Origin: Capnocytophaga sp. oral taxon 878 | GTDB lineage: Bacteria > Bacteroidota > Bacteroidia > Flavobacteriales > Flavobacteriaceae | Direction: 5' to 3' | Assembly: GCF_002999135.1 (NCBI RefSeq) | Contig: NZ_CP027229.1 | Location: forward strand, 868,001 to 932,000 | Length of the DNA: 64,000 nucleotides | Shown here: positions 56,416 through 64,000 of the stretch, one piece after another | How the letters are laid out: each line of letters begins with the position of its first letter | Position numbering within the stretch: the first letter of the stretch is position 1 | Position numbers and translations under genes: made by a program | Notes under the pieces: model-generated | Told to the model about the DNA's origin: nothing | Database searches by the model: none | What the model saw: only the letters and a program-made list of their open reading frames with translations

Positions 56416-57777
56416 CTATAAATGTGCGTTGATAAGTTCTTTGATCTTAGAGTCTGAAGGGCGTGGCGCATTTATGTTAATTATCTTACCTTCTTTATCA
56501 ACCAAAATAAAACGAGGAATACCTGTTATGTCATATTTTTCAAAAAGAGCAGGTGCATCACCTTTTAGATAAAGCTGTACTCCTCCTAATTTCTCTCCCT
56601 CTACAAAGCCTTTCCAAGCTGCTTTATCTGTATCTATTGATAAGCTTACAAAAGTAATATTCTTATCTTTATACTCCTCTTCCAAAGCCTGCAAAGCTGG
56701 CATTTCTCCTCTACAAGGGGTACACCAGGTTGCCCATATATCTATATATGTCAATTTCCCTTTTAAGTTCTCGTAAGTAACAGTATTACCTTGCATATCT
56801 TCTCCTTCAAAGCTAGGAAATTCTTTCCCTTCTTTTAGTCTTTCAATTACTGCCAAGCGTTTTTCTAAGTCTTCCTTACCTGCAGCATCCTTCACATTTT
56901 TTCTTACGATCTTAATAAGTTGGTCATTTGTCTCAGGTGTATTAATTACCGATATTGCCGAAATTAATGAACGTGAAAGCCCGCCCCTAATATTTTCCGA
57001 TTTTAATGAATCAATATGTTTAACAATATTATCCCAAGGATCTAAATTCTTTTCTACCGAAGCCTCATACTTATTGTACAAATCATCCATTAGCAATTCT
57101 TTATAATACCTATGTATCTCAAAATCTTGTGATAAGTCTTTATTAAGCCTCTTAAGTTCATCCGCCATTTCTTTAGGCAGCTTAACTTCCTCTTTCTTCA
57201 ATTGCTTATGAGCGCCTTCATACAAACTCTTAATATAAAGCATTTCATAGTTTATCGACTTAATTTCCATAGTAACAAACCCCTTTGAGAGTTCTTTTTC
57301 ACTATTCAATAAGTCCAAAAACTGTTTGCTTAAAGCTACTACATCTTGTCTAAACTCCTCAGGATTTTTAGAGAAAAGAGTTGTCAAACTCTCTTGAGCA
57401 TCCAGATGGATTACCTCCTTCTTTTGCAAATAATTATTGATAGCAGTATTATCTCCTCCAAAAGTAGTATTAACACCTTTGCCAGTAAGGTCGATATCTA
57501 CATTCACTTGCCCCCCTTTTTCCAAGTAAACCGGTAGGTTAATACCGTACATAGGGTTCGTGATTGAATAGTAATAGTAGTTGGTAGCTACTCTTAAAGT
57601 ATCACGAAAAGTCCCATCAGGTTTCACCTTTAAATCTACGTTTAAATCTCCCCCTATAACCTTAATAGGGACTCCGTTATAGCCGTCTATTTTACCCGAC
57701 AGCACAATGTAATCAGCTCGTTTTGAACAAGCTATAAAGCCTAAAGTGGCTAATGATAGGATAAATAGTTTTTTCAT
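56416..57777 (-). CDS. TlpA-like thioredoxin-fold lipoprotein with N-terminal DUF4369
   Basis: The 453-residue envelope protein starts MKKLFILSLATLGFIACSKR, a lipoprotein signal with Cys17. An N-terminal beta domain (~20-130) matches DUF4369, the middle is helical, and the C-terminal ~140 residues are an AhpC/TSA-type thioredoxin fold with CTPC in DIWATWCTPCRGEMPALQAL. It should reduce or shuffle disulfides in the periplasm. A longer frame to 57858 crosses the promoter, so ATG at 57777 is chosen. Confidence 0.9.
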   Translation of the reverse strand: MKKLFILSLATLGFIACSKRADYIVLSGKIDGYNGVPIKVIGGDLNVDLKVKPDGTFRDTLRVATNYYYYSITNPMYGINLPVYLEKGGQVNVDIDLTGKGVNTTFGGDNTAINNYLQKKEVIHLDAQESLTTLFSKNPEEFRQDVVALSKQFLDLLNSEKELSKGFVTMEIKSINYEMLYIKSLYEGAHKQLKKEEVKLPKEMADELKRLNKDLSQDFEIHRYYKELLMDDLYNKYEASVEKNLDPWDNIVKHIDSLKSENIRGGLSRSLISAISVINTPETNDQLIKIVRKNVKDAAGKEDLEKRLAVIERLKEGKEFPSFEGEDMQGNTVTYENLKGKLTYIDIWATWCTPCRGEMPALQALEEEYKDKNITFVSLSIDTDKAAWKGFVEGEKLGGVQLYLKGDAPALFEKYDITGIPRFILVDKEGKIININAPRPSDSKIKELINAHL

Positions 57778-57805
57778 TATGTTGTAAATAATATTTTTCA
57801 AGCTG

Positions 57806-57834
57806 CAAAGATACAAATATTTATTAATTAACAA
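57806..57834 (-). promoter_or_regulatory. Promoter of the TlpA-like gene
   Basis: Minus-strand TTG (57832-57834), 18 bases, TATCTTTG (57806-57813), 28 bases before the ATG. Confidence 0.7.
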
Positions 57835-57879
57835 TAGAATCTCAAACATTTTTTTCACATTTTATTAAGTATCCTCCTT

Positions 57880-58242
57880 CTCCTACTCCCCGCCCCTCTC
57901 GCTTCCCCCTCCCTCCTATCACTAATAATTAACTCTTAAAACATATTAATTCATTAGCAATCCTTCAACACCACACCTCCTTCACTTTCCTCTTGTCATT
58001 CCTCTACCGCAATAACACAAACCATTCTAATACAACACATTACTCCCCTACCCTACCCCAATCTTCAGTATAGGAATCTTATAGGATGAACGAACCTATA
58101 ACGAAGGATAAACGAACTATAAACGAAGTATAAGCATTACTTTGCTGAATATCAGCCGATTTACCCCCAAACAACCCCTTTAACAATTTCGCAACAAAAT
58201 CATCAAAACATTACATTTTTCTCATTCCCTCTCCCCCCTTAT
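57880..58242 (-). repeat. Long intergenic element, copy E (inverted), with 11-bp array
   Basis: The array at 58084-58127 reads on the minus strand TTCGTTTATAG, TTCGTTTATCC, TTCGTTATAGG, TTCGTTCATCC. Upstream of it on that strand are AATGTAATGTTTTGA and CTGATATTCAGCAAAGTAA, as in copy D. Both ends are C-rich on the plus strand (57881-57927 and ~58222-58240). The stretch 57835-58255 has no gene I can support. Confidence 0.85.
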
Positions 58243-58255
58243 TTTTTAATATGAA

Positions 58256-58286
58256 TTGCTACTTATCAATTATTTTTCTACCTTTG
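58256..58286 (+). promoter_or_regulatory. Promoter of the AlkD-like gene
   Basis: TTG (58256-58258), 20 bases, TACCTTTG (58279-58286), 21 bases before the ATG. Confidence 0.7.
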
Positions 58287-58307
58287 CAACTCTAATCATT
58301 CATTATT

Positions 58308-59003
58308 ATGAACATAACAGACCGCCTTTTAGCCTTAGCCGACCTCCCCTACCGTGATTTTAACTCCGCTCTCATACCCACAGTCCATAAAGACCGTATT
58401 ATCGGAGTCCGCACCCCTGCCCTACGCTCATTAGCTAAGGAAATAGCCAAAACAGAACCCCAAACCGCCAAAGCATTCCTCCAAGCACTACCACACTACT
58501 ACTATGAAGAAAACAACCTACACGGCTTTATTATCGAGCAAAACAAAAATTTTGAAGAAGTTATACAACTCATCCAAGACTTTTTACCTCACATCGATAA
58601 CTGGGCTACTTGCGATACTTTCGCCCCCAAAATACTCCTAAAATACCCTACCGAAACACTTCTATACATCAAAAAATGGCTACAAAGCACCCAAACCTAC
58701 ACCGTGCGATACGCTATAGGATTGCTGCTTTCCAATTATTTAGACACCGAGTTTAAACCCGAACACTTATCTTGGGTAGCACATATCCAGTCCAATCAGT
58801 ATTATATTAATATGATGATAGCTTGGTACTTTGCTACCGCTTTAGCCAAGCAGTACGAAGCAACCATCCCATATATCGAAAACAAAAAACTCTCACCTTG
58901 GGTACAGAATAAAACCATACAAAAGGCAAGAGAAAGCAAAAGAATTCCTCCCCATATAAAGGAATATTTACTACACTTCAAATTACCCTCTGTGCAAAAA
59001 TAA
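58308..59003 (+). CDS. AlkD-like DNA alkylation repair protein (HEAT-repeat glycosylase family)
   Basis: The 231-residue all-helical protein matches AlkD relatives: GVRTPALRSLAKEIAKTEP near the start, HIDNWATCDTFAPKIL (the conserved W and D of the family) and NYYINMM-type helix QYYINMMIAWYFATALAKQY. Such proteins remove alkylated bases or bind damaged DNA through HEAT-like repeats. Its own promoter and a sharp hairpin terminator frame it. Confidence 0.85.
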   Translation: MNITDRLLALADLPYRDFNSALIPTVHKDRIIGVRTPALRSLAKEIAKTEPQTAKAFLQALPHYYYEENNLHGFIIEQNKNFEEVIQLIQDFLPHIDNWATCDTFAPKILLKYPTETLLYIKKWLQSTQTYTVRYAIGLLLSNYLDTEFKPEHLSWVAHIQSNQYYINMMIAWYFATALAKQYEATIPYIENKKLSPWVQNKTIQKARESKRIPPHIKEYLLHFKLPSVQK

Positions 59004-59029
59004 AGTGCGAGCCATAAGCTCGCACTTTA
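59001..59029. terminator. 12-bp hairpin, bidirectional terminator
   Basis: TAAAGTGCGAGC (59001-59012) pairs exactly with 59018-59029, five-base loop. On the minus strand TTTTTG follows, so it stops the convergent minus-strand cluster; on the plus strand it ends the AlkD-like gene, with which it overlaps by three bases. Confidence 0.8.
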
Positions 59030-59069
59030 GCATTTGGTATTGGCAAGGCAATAAGTTTAATTACATAGT

Positions 59070-59600
59070 TTATGTGTGTGTCCCCCTTTCCAAGCGTGAG
59101 AGAATCTTTTGGTACAAAACATCATCTTCAGGCGCATAAGTAGCCAATGACAAATCCGCTGTCGCTACCAGTGTCTCCATTAATTTATGAGGAATTACAG
59201 GGGTTTCAAAGCCCATTTTTTCTCTTACTAATAAGTAACAAAATATCTCGTAAGGATATAAGTCTAAACAGCAAAATTCAGTATCAATCACTTTGTTGCT
59301 CATTGCCGAGGAGCGAATAAGATGATTGTCGCAAGCCTCTATCAATAAAGGCATTAACTCTTGATTCGATTTTTCAATATTCACTAATAATCGAACGTAA
59401 ATACTATCCTCATTATCAAAATATTTTTCCAAAGAGGTAAAGTCTTTTCTGTACAGCAAGTAAAGAAAACTTGTGTGAAAAGAATGTCTCACCATTGTTG
59501 TTTTCTCATACCTTAGAAACTCTTCAAATTTTGCCATTATAGTCTCCAGAATCTCATCCTTGCCCAAAAGCCAAGAAATTCCCACTGTACCTCTGTTCAT
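59070..59600 (-). CDS. Hypothetical protein (176 aa), possibly a truncated immunity-type gene
   Basis: No family is named with confidence. The helical protein has YEKTTMVRHSFHTSFLYLLY, LLVNIEKSNQELMPLLIEAC and a conserved-looking DLYPYEIFCYLLVREKMGFE. A start at 59600 (MNRGTVG) or at the inner MAKFEEFLRYE is possible. In another frame, 59557-59652 reads ELITWLFEDFVLVARIVDEQ, ending in GNFLAFGQG, which looks like coding sequence running into this gene, so the 5' part may be frameshifted away. Confidence 0.55.
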   Translation of the reverse strand: MNRGTVGISWLLGKDEILETIMAKFEEFLRYEKTTMVRHSFHTSFLYLLYRKDFTSLEKYFDNEDSIYVRLLVNIEKSNQELMPLLIEACDNHLIRSSAMSNKVIDTEFCCLDLYPYEIFCYLLVREKMGFETPVIPHKLMETLVATADLSLATYAPEDDVLYQKILSRLERGTHT

Positions 59601-59667
59601 CTACTATTCTGGCTACAAGTACAAAGTCTTCAAACAGCCAAGTAATAAGTTCTTACTGCTTGCCTTC

Positions 59668-60198
59668 TTATTTTACATACACAACCTTTTCACCCTCCTC
59701 AATAACTATCAAGTTAGACTCTTCTACAGAAGCTGGAAAGGGAAAACTATTAATAATAGTTTCATCCAATCCTTCTTTTTCTTTTATAAAATCCTCTGGG
59801 GTAAGTTTTTTAGTATAAAGAAGAATTATTAAAGCAAAAACATCATATATCATTGAAGCACATACATTAGGGGGTGTTTGTCCATCAATTAATGTAGAGG
59901 TAACATACAAAGAAGTTTGTTTCATTGAATTAACAGCAGCCCTAAACTTAAGAACAGTATATTTCGTATCCTCTGTATTAAAAATGTTTTCCTGAAAATA
60001 TAGTTGTTCTGGTTTCTTTTTTCTTAACCATAGCCCAAAAATATAAGTATATTTATCATTTACCCATATTTTTTTAGGAACTAAGAATTTTTCTTCTATG
60101 TAATTCCATACATACTCAATAAGTTTATATGAGATTTTAGGAGTATCTCCTAAATCCTTTTTCCAGACATAAAAATCAATTTCAAATTTCTGATTCAT
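59668..60198 (-). CDS. Hypothetical protein, paralog pair member 2 (176 aa)
   Basis: No family is recognised. It is a clear paralog of the upstream gene at 60294-60791: both start MNQKF and share SYKLIEYVWNYIEEKFLVPK-type and NIFNTEDTKYTVLKF-type blocks and a PFPASVE ending. It is soluble with mixed alpha/beta character. A tail EEGEKVVYVK extends beyond the paralog. Duplicated small genes of this sort are typical of immunity clusters. Confidence 0.7.
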   Translation of the reverse strand: MNQKFEIDFYVWKKDLGDTPKISYKLIEYVWNYIEEKFLVPKKIWVNDKYTYIFGLWLRKKKPEQLYFQENIFNTEDTKYTVLKFRAAVNSMKQTSLYVTSTLIDGQTPPNVCASMIYDVFALIILLYTKKLTPEDFIKEKEGLDETIINSFPFPASVEESNLIVIEEGEKVVYVK

Positions 60199-60293
60199 AT
60201 TTAATAATGTTTAGCTTTTACTTTTGTAAATTTTTTTGCGCACCTAAGCAGGGGCGACTCCTTGGGGTATTGTTCACATAAAGGAACATTATA

Positions 60294-60791
60294 TTATTCT
60301 ATAATATATTTGCTACTTTCTATACTCGCAGGATACGGGAATGTACTTATAAAATTAAAATCCAAATACTCTCTTTCTCTTACAAAATCATCTATAGAGA
60401 GTTTTTGGGTATAGGTTAAAACAATAGACGACAGAACATTATAAAGCATACAAGAAAAAATCCTTATATCCATATCTTTACTAAGTTCTCCCGAGGTAAT
60501 AAAAAGGGTTGTGTATCTACTTTCTTTGGAAGTAGAAAATTTCGGAGTAAGGTATTTTGTTTTTTCTGTATTAAAACAATTTTCTTGAAAAAAAACATCT
60601 TCTTCTTCCATTTTTTCAATAACAATTGAAAAATGATACGTGAATTTATCATTTATCCATATTTTTTCAGGAACTAAGAACTTTTCTTCTATATATCCCC
60701 AAATATATTTAACAACTTCGTAGGAAACAAAAGGAACTATATCACATTCCTCTTTCTCAATATTAATGTCAATTACAAATTTCTGATTCAT
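60294..60791 (-). CDS. Hypothetical protein, paralog pair member 1 (165 aa)
   Basis: This is the upstream paralog of the gene at 59668. The start MNQKFVIDINIEKEECDIVP at 60791 is chosen because the paralog also starts MNQKF; a longer frame to 60824 would overlap the 196-aa gene. Shared features include YIEEKFLVPEKIWINDKFTY and ENCFNTEKTKYLTPKF. The gap to the second copy (60199-60293) holds a short GC-rich piece at 60238-60269. Confidence 0.7.
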   Translation of the reverse strand: MNQKFVIDINIEKEECDIVPFVSYEVVKYIWGYIEEKFLVPEKIWINDKFTYHFSIVIEKMEEEDVFFQENCFNTEKTKYLTPKFSTSKESRYTTLFITSGELSKDMDIRIFSCMLYNVLSSIVLTYTQKLSIDDFVREREYLDFNFISTFPYPASIESSKYIIE

Positions 60792-60798
60792 AGCTAAT

Positions 60799-61389
60799 TT
60801 ATCGTAACCAATGTTTAAACTCACTTGTTAATTTTTTCTCTTTAAGTAAAGATATCATTTCAAATTGAGCTTTAATTTCATTTTGAACCAAAGCATCTTG
60901 AAATCCTTCTTTTGATAAAATATCCTTATCTTCATCTTGTAACATTATATCAATTACATTTATAATTGATTGAGAAACTCTAAATTCAAATCCTCTTTCA
61001 CCTGACTGACAATAGATTAAAATTTCATCTAAAGAAACTATTAACTCAAACATTTCTTTTTGATGACAATCTGTTTCATCGAAATAATATGTTTCATCTA
61101 TCTCATAGAGTTTCTCTCTCCACAAATTAATTTTACTCATATCAATTTGTTCCTTCTCATCAACAAGATTCCACAAGTAACTTATGATTTCATTAATCAA
61201 TGAAACCTCTTCATCGGTCAAAAAAACTTGAATATGATTTTTACACCTTTGATATAAAACCTCACAAAACCAACTACCCCAAAAAAGTAAATCATTTTCG
61301 GGTATTTCTGAGGTTTTTTCTTCTATTTCTTTTGAATACGAACTAAAATCTTCATATATTGACTCTGAAAAATTTTCTTTTATTTCCAT
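60799..61389 (-). CDS. Hypothetical helical protein (196 aa)
   Basis: The acidic helical protein contains LLFWGSWFCEVLYQRCKNHI and VSLINEIISYLWNLVDEKEQ. The layout slightly resembles DUF416 (YjaG-like) proteins, but I do not trust that match. It is seven bases upstream of the paralog pair, likely one transcript. The next gap, 61390-61523, shows nothing. Confidence 0.65.
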   Translation of the reverse strand: MEIKENFSESIYEDFSSYSKEIEEKTSEIPENDLLFWGSWFCEVLYQRCKNHIQVFLTDEEVSLINEIISYLWNLVDEKEQIDMSKINLWREKLYEIDETYYFDETDCHQKEMFELIVSLDEILIYCQSGERGFEFRVSQSIINVIDIMLQDEDKDILSKEGFQDALVQNEIKAQFEMISLLKEKKLTSEFKHWLR

Positions 61390-61523
61390 ACTTTTGTTGA
61401 ACTTTTTTATTATACTTACCTATACTTCTGTGTTTTGAGTAATGTACTAAAACGCATATTACTTACCAGAACAAACACAAACCCATACAAAAACAGAGCA
61501 TCTACCAAAATAAAACTATTGTA

Positions 61524-61937
61524 TTAAGATTTATTTGTAAACTCTTTATCAAAAACCTCTTTTAAAGGTAATGATAGAATTATATCCAACTTTTTCTTAT
61601 TAGGTTTAATAATCTCTCCTGTTTGTCCATTAACCCAATAAGTATTATTCAGAAAGTATTCTCCTGTTTTATGATTATACAAAATTGTGCTTGCTGAAAA
61701 TATATAATATCCATCATAGATGATATTCAAATTAACTTTGATCTTATTCTTTTCAGTATGTTTCTCAAAAAAGTATTTTGCAAAAAGATCTGCAGCCTCA
61801 TCTGTATTTATCCTATTCTTTTTTTCTTTTTGTTTGTACTCTTCTGTTCCAAAGCAGAAAAAATCTTTGGATACTACTTTACAAGAAAATACACAGAAAA
61901 ATGTAATTACAGCTATTATTCTAATCAATTTGTTCAT
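61524..61937 (-). CDS. Small putative lipoprotein (137 aa)
   Basis: The signal MNKLIRIIAVITFFCVFSCK, with Cys19, marks a lipoprotein. The mature part contains NTDEAADLFAKYFFEKH and an end FLNNTYWVNGQTGEIIKPNK, an NTF2-like or PepSY-like pattern seen in some periplasmic immunity proteins. This assignment is weak. A periplasm-facing immunity protein would fit the cluster. The 254-base gap upstream (61938-62191) shows no gene. Confidence 0.65.
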   Translation of the reverse strand: MNKLIRIIAVITFFCVFSCKVVSKDFFCFGTEEYKQKEKKNRINTDEAADLFAKYFFEKHTEKNKIKVNLNIIYDGYYIFSASTILYNHKTGEYFLNNTYWVNGQTGEIIKPNKKKLDIILSLPLKEVFDKEFTNKS

Positions 61938-62191
61938 AATGTTTTATGCAATATTATTTATTAGTATTAAAAAAACTTTTAAGTGTTGGAATAAAAATAT
62001 GATATTTATCTTTCTCTTATTTTTTAGCTCTATTAGACTCTCGTCAGACAGTTTATCTTCTATTTTTATATTTTATAACATTCGTATTTTACTATAATGA
62101 GCTTGTAGCTCGTACCTTATCAATAAGGATTTTAAAAATGCTTCTCTTTAAAGTACAATATTTTGAATGTACTAAAGATTTTCTTGATACA

Positions 62192-62983
62192 TTACCAACT
62201 TGTAATAGGTCGGTGTATATTTCCCCAAAAAGAAGCTACATATTCATTGTAAAAACACAACTTTGTTAGATTATCTCCTTCAATACTAATTCCTAAATCA
62301 GGGAGTACTATCCAATGAGCGTGATATAATACTTTTTCAGTGCTTATAAGTCTTTTTATATCTTCTTGAGTATTCAAATCATAATCCTTTACAAGTATTT
62401 TATCAAATAAGTGAGGTGTTTTTACATATATGCTACAAAGCACCTGATTGTAAAATTCAAACAATAAAGAAGCACTTTCCAATATCTTCTTTCCTCCTAT
62501 TCCTTCAATAGGCGTCGAGGTAAGGTTATATTCCTTTTTAAAACTCTCTATAGTAGTATCAAACACATATTGATTAACAGCTTTAAAAGGCTTCAATTCC
62601 AAGACGTTAGAACACCTCAGCAAGCTATCCTCTATCAGTTTATTTTCTTTTGGAACATATAAATCTACTAACGAACTATCAAAAACTAATACTTGTGCAA
62701 AGATTTTATTTTTAAAATCAATGTACAACGACAGCTGTAAGTTAGGATAAATATAGAAGTCTCCATCTATAATAGGCTTTTCTTGTGTAATGGTATCAAG
62801 AGTAGCTACTGTAACCACTTTTCCATATACTTCAATCTCTTTTACATCACGAACAGAAATAGTTTGAATACGTTTGTTTTCTATTTCAAAGAAAAATGTA
62901 AAAGCTTTACTTTCTAGTTTTGTTATATCAGAAAAATCTCCCACTTGAAATGTATCAATCTTCCCTTTTTCAATATGAATCAT
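62192..62983 (-). CDS. Hypothetical protein (263 aa)
   Basis: No family is recognised. It is a beta-rich soluble protein that starts MIHIEKGKIDTFQVGDFSDI and ends FYNEYVASFWGNIHRPITSW. The C-terminal part (HAHWIVLPDLGISIEGDNLT) is the most distinctive. It is AT-rich, like the other members of the 59-64 kb cluster. Confidence 0.65.
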   Translation of the reverse strand: MIHIEKGKIDTFQVGDFSDITKLESKAFTFFFEIENKRIQTISVRDVKEIEVYGKVVTVATLDTITQEKPIIDGDFYIYPNLQLSLYIDFKNKIFAQVLVFDSSLVDLYVPKENKLIEDSLLRCSNVLELKPFKAVNQYVFDTTIESFKKEYNLTSTPIEGIGGKKILESASLLFEFYNQVLCSIYVKTPHLFDKILVKDYDLNTQEDIKRLISTEKVLYHAHWIVLPDLGISIEGDNLTKLCFYNEYVASFWGNIHRPITSW

Positions 62984-63133
62984 AGTCTATGTTTTAATTG
63001 TATATTCTACTGCTAAATGTTTTTGGATTTTAGAGTTAAGTTCTTGTTTTGTTAGCTTAAATCTATGATTTTACCTGATGCCTATATCTCCGTTCTTGTT
63101 TTGTTAATTTACTCATTATATTAATATACTCCC

Positions 63134-63568
63134 CTATTCCTTATAACTAATTTTATACAGATAGGAACATACATCGTAATTAAAATGAAATACTAACGCA
63201 CCAACCTCCAATAGTATGATTTTATCACTCATTGTTTCTTTAAATCTCCATTCTATCTTACACTTTTCCAATTCCTTTATAAAAGCATCTATGCCATTAT
63301 TCTTTACTTTATGTTCTTTAAAAAAATAAAAGGTATCATACATCTCAAGAAAGATATTTGAAACAGTATCGCCATAAAATAAGATTTGTATTCTTGAATG
63401 CTTGTTTATACAAACGAAAACACATTGCAAATCCAACTCATAAGTACTTTCTATATCATATTTTATATGATTCTCAGCCAGATAAGCAAGCATTTCTTCT
63501 CTTCCCATATAACAATCATTATATGTCAGAAAATGACGTTTTTCTATCAAATCAAACAAATCAATCAT
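63134..63568 (-). CDS. Hypothetical protein (144 aa)
   Basis: No family is recognised. It starts MIDLFDLIEKRHFLTYNDCY and has a Cys/His-poor alpha/beta body (LQCVFVCINKHSRIQILFYG). It is 150 bases downstream-side of the 263-aa gene start, in the same orientation. Probably another small accessory protein; nothing indicates enzyme activity. Confidence 0.6.
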   Translation of the reverse strand: MIDLFDLIEKRHFLTYNDCYMGREEMLAYLAENHIKYDIESTYELDLQCVFVCINKHSRIQILFYGDTVSNIFLEMYDTFYFFKEHKVKNNGIDAFIKELEKCKIEWRFKETMSDKIILLEVGALVFHFNYDVCSYLYKISYKE

Positions 63569-63641
63569 TGATCACTATTTTTTGAATATTGTTTTATTTC
63601 TCTTACTTTTTTCAACTATTGTCTATCTTGTTCCTCCTCAC

Positions 63642-64000
63642 CTATGTGAATCGCTCTTTTGAATATTGCTTTATTGCAGAAGTAAGTTTCTCTATAGTAT
63701 TACAAATTTGTTTTTCACTAAATAGTTCCTCTACTTTTAGCAAATTTGCTGCTACTTCCTCTTGATAAGAAAGTTCTTTTATTTCTTCAAATCTTCTCTC
63801 TGGATATAGAACTTTTAAAATATAGAAAAAGTCAAAGGAAACCTTTTTCTCTAATAGTTCTTTTGTTGTAACTGCTATTGATAAAACACCTTTCTCTATT
63901 GAAAAATTAAAGATAAGCCCTACTTCTGGATGGCTACAGGTTAAAGATGAAAACAATAAACCTTCTTCTACAATTTCATTCCTATACCCTTTATCATATA
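63642..64000 (-). CDS. Partial hypothetical protein (5' end outside window)
   Basis: The minus-strand frame stays open through the right end of the window (reading YDKGYRNEIVEEGLLFSSLT before FSSLTCSHPEVGLIFNF), so the first TTG at 63956 is not the start. About 119 C-terminal residues are visible: SVSFDFFYIL-like core KVSFDFFYILKVLYPERRFE and a helical end TIEKLTSAIKQYSKERFT. The family is not recognised. Confidence 0.65.
   Translation of the reverse strand, partial: YDKGYRNEIVEEGLLFSSLTCSHPEVGLIFNFSIEKGVLSIAVTTKELLEKKVSFDFFYILKVLYPERRFEEIKELSYQEEVAANLLKVEELFSEKQICNTIEKLTSAIKQYSKERFT

Noticed and set aside
60238..60269. RNA gene fragment (GC-rich piece)
   Set aside because: It is too short, does not fold into a tRNA-like form, and matches no RNA family I can recall.
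61720..62097. 125-codon plus-strand frame at 61.7-62.1 kb
   Set aside because: It starts antisense to the lipoprotein gene and reads as Phe/Ile/Leu-rich low-complexity sequence from AT-rich DNA; no start context is visible.

Overview
The window is chromosomal DNA from a low-GC member of the Bacteroidota, most likely a gliding Flavobacteriaceae bacterium. The gene set would fit Capnocytophaga, but the genus is inferred. Evidence: gliding-motility genes gldF and gldG, Bacteroidota-type promoters (TTG, 18-20 bases, TAnnTTTG) in front of many genes, family versions typical of the phylum (M14 peptidase next to an Lrp regulator, THUMP-like methyltransferase, DUF4369-thioredoxin lipoprotein), and AT-rich intergenic DNA. 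No rRNA, tRNA, CRISPR array, transposase or prophage gene was seen.

Layout. 1-3.1 kb: end of recN facing a PcrA/UvrD helicase across a perfect palindromic terminator. 3.2-6.0 kb: HTH regulator, M14 peptidase, Lrp-type regulator. 6.1-13.5 kb: type IV restriction pair McrB-McrC, a DUF1877 gene, an ABC-F ATPase with a degenerate second ATPase site, and a two-gene unit ending in a DUF2971 protein. 13.5-20.1 kb: a 21-bp tandem repeat, then a long same-strand run of small proteins that includes two duplicated SMI1/KNR4 (SUKH) genes and three tandem copies of a 215-residue gene. This looks like an immunity-type array without a visible toxin. 20.1-25.3 kb: TPR protein, polysaccharide flippase, DASS anion transporter. 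25.4-28.3 kb: small enzymes and hypotheticals. 28.6-36.9 kb: CorA, methyltransferases including RsmG, release factor RF3, NlpE-like lipoprotein, peptidase E, Tex.

36.9-39.0 kb: a second small immunity-like cluster starting with a broken Imm11-like gene. 39.1-48.8 kb: gldF-gldG-mnmA overlapping operon, glycosyltransferase, RlmD, TsaC, FUSC-type membrane protein. 48.8-52.2 kb: an NfeD-like membrane protein and a 919-residue single-span protein of unknown role. 52.4-53.5 kb: rpsF-rpsR-rplI. 53.6-57.8 kb: a pair of M16 peptidases (one lacking its zinc motif) and a TlpA-like lipoprotein. 58.3-59.0 kb: AlkD-like protein. 59.1-64 kb: a third, minus-strand cluster of small hypothetical and immunity-like genes, one pair duplicated, running off the window end.

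Housekeeping blocks are therefore interrupted by three accessory clusters rich in small, duplicated or decaying genes. The most unusual structure is a dispersed intergenic element found five times, built around contiguous 11-bp units with consensus TTCGTTTATNN; three copies are embedded in a longer conserved noncoding element with G-rich borders. Family calls come from reading the translations by eye. No database search was possible.
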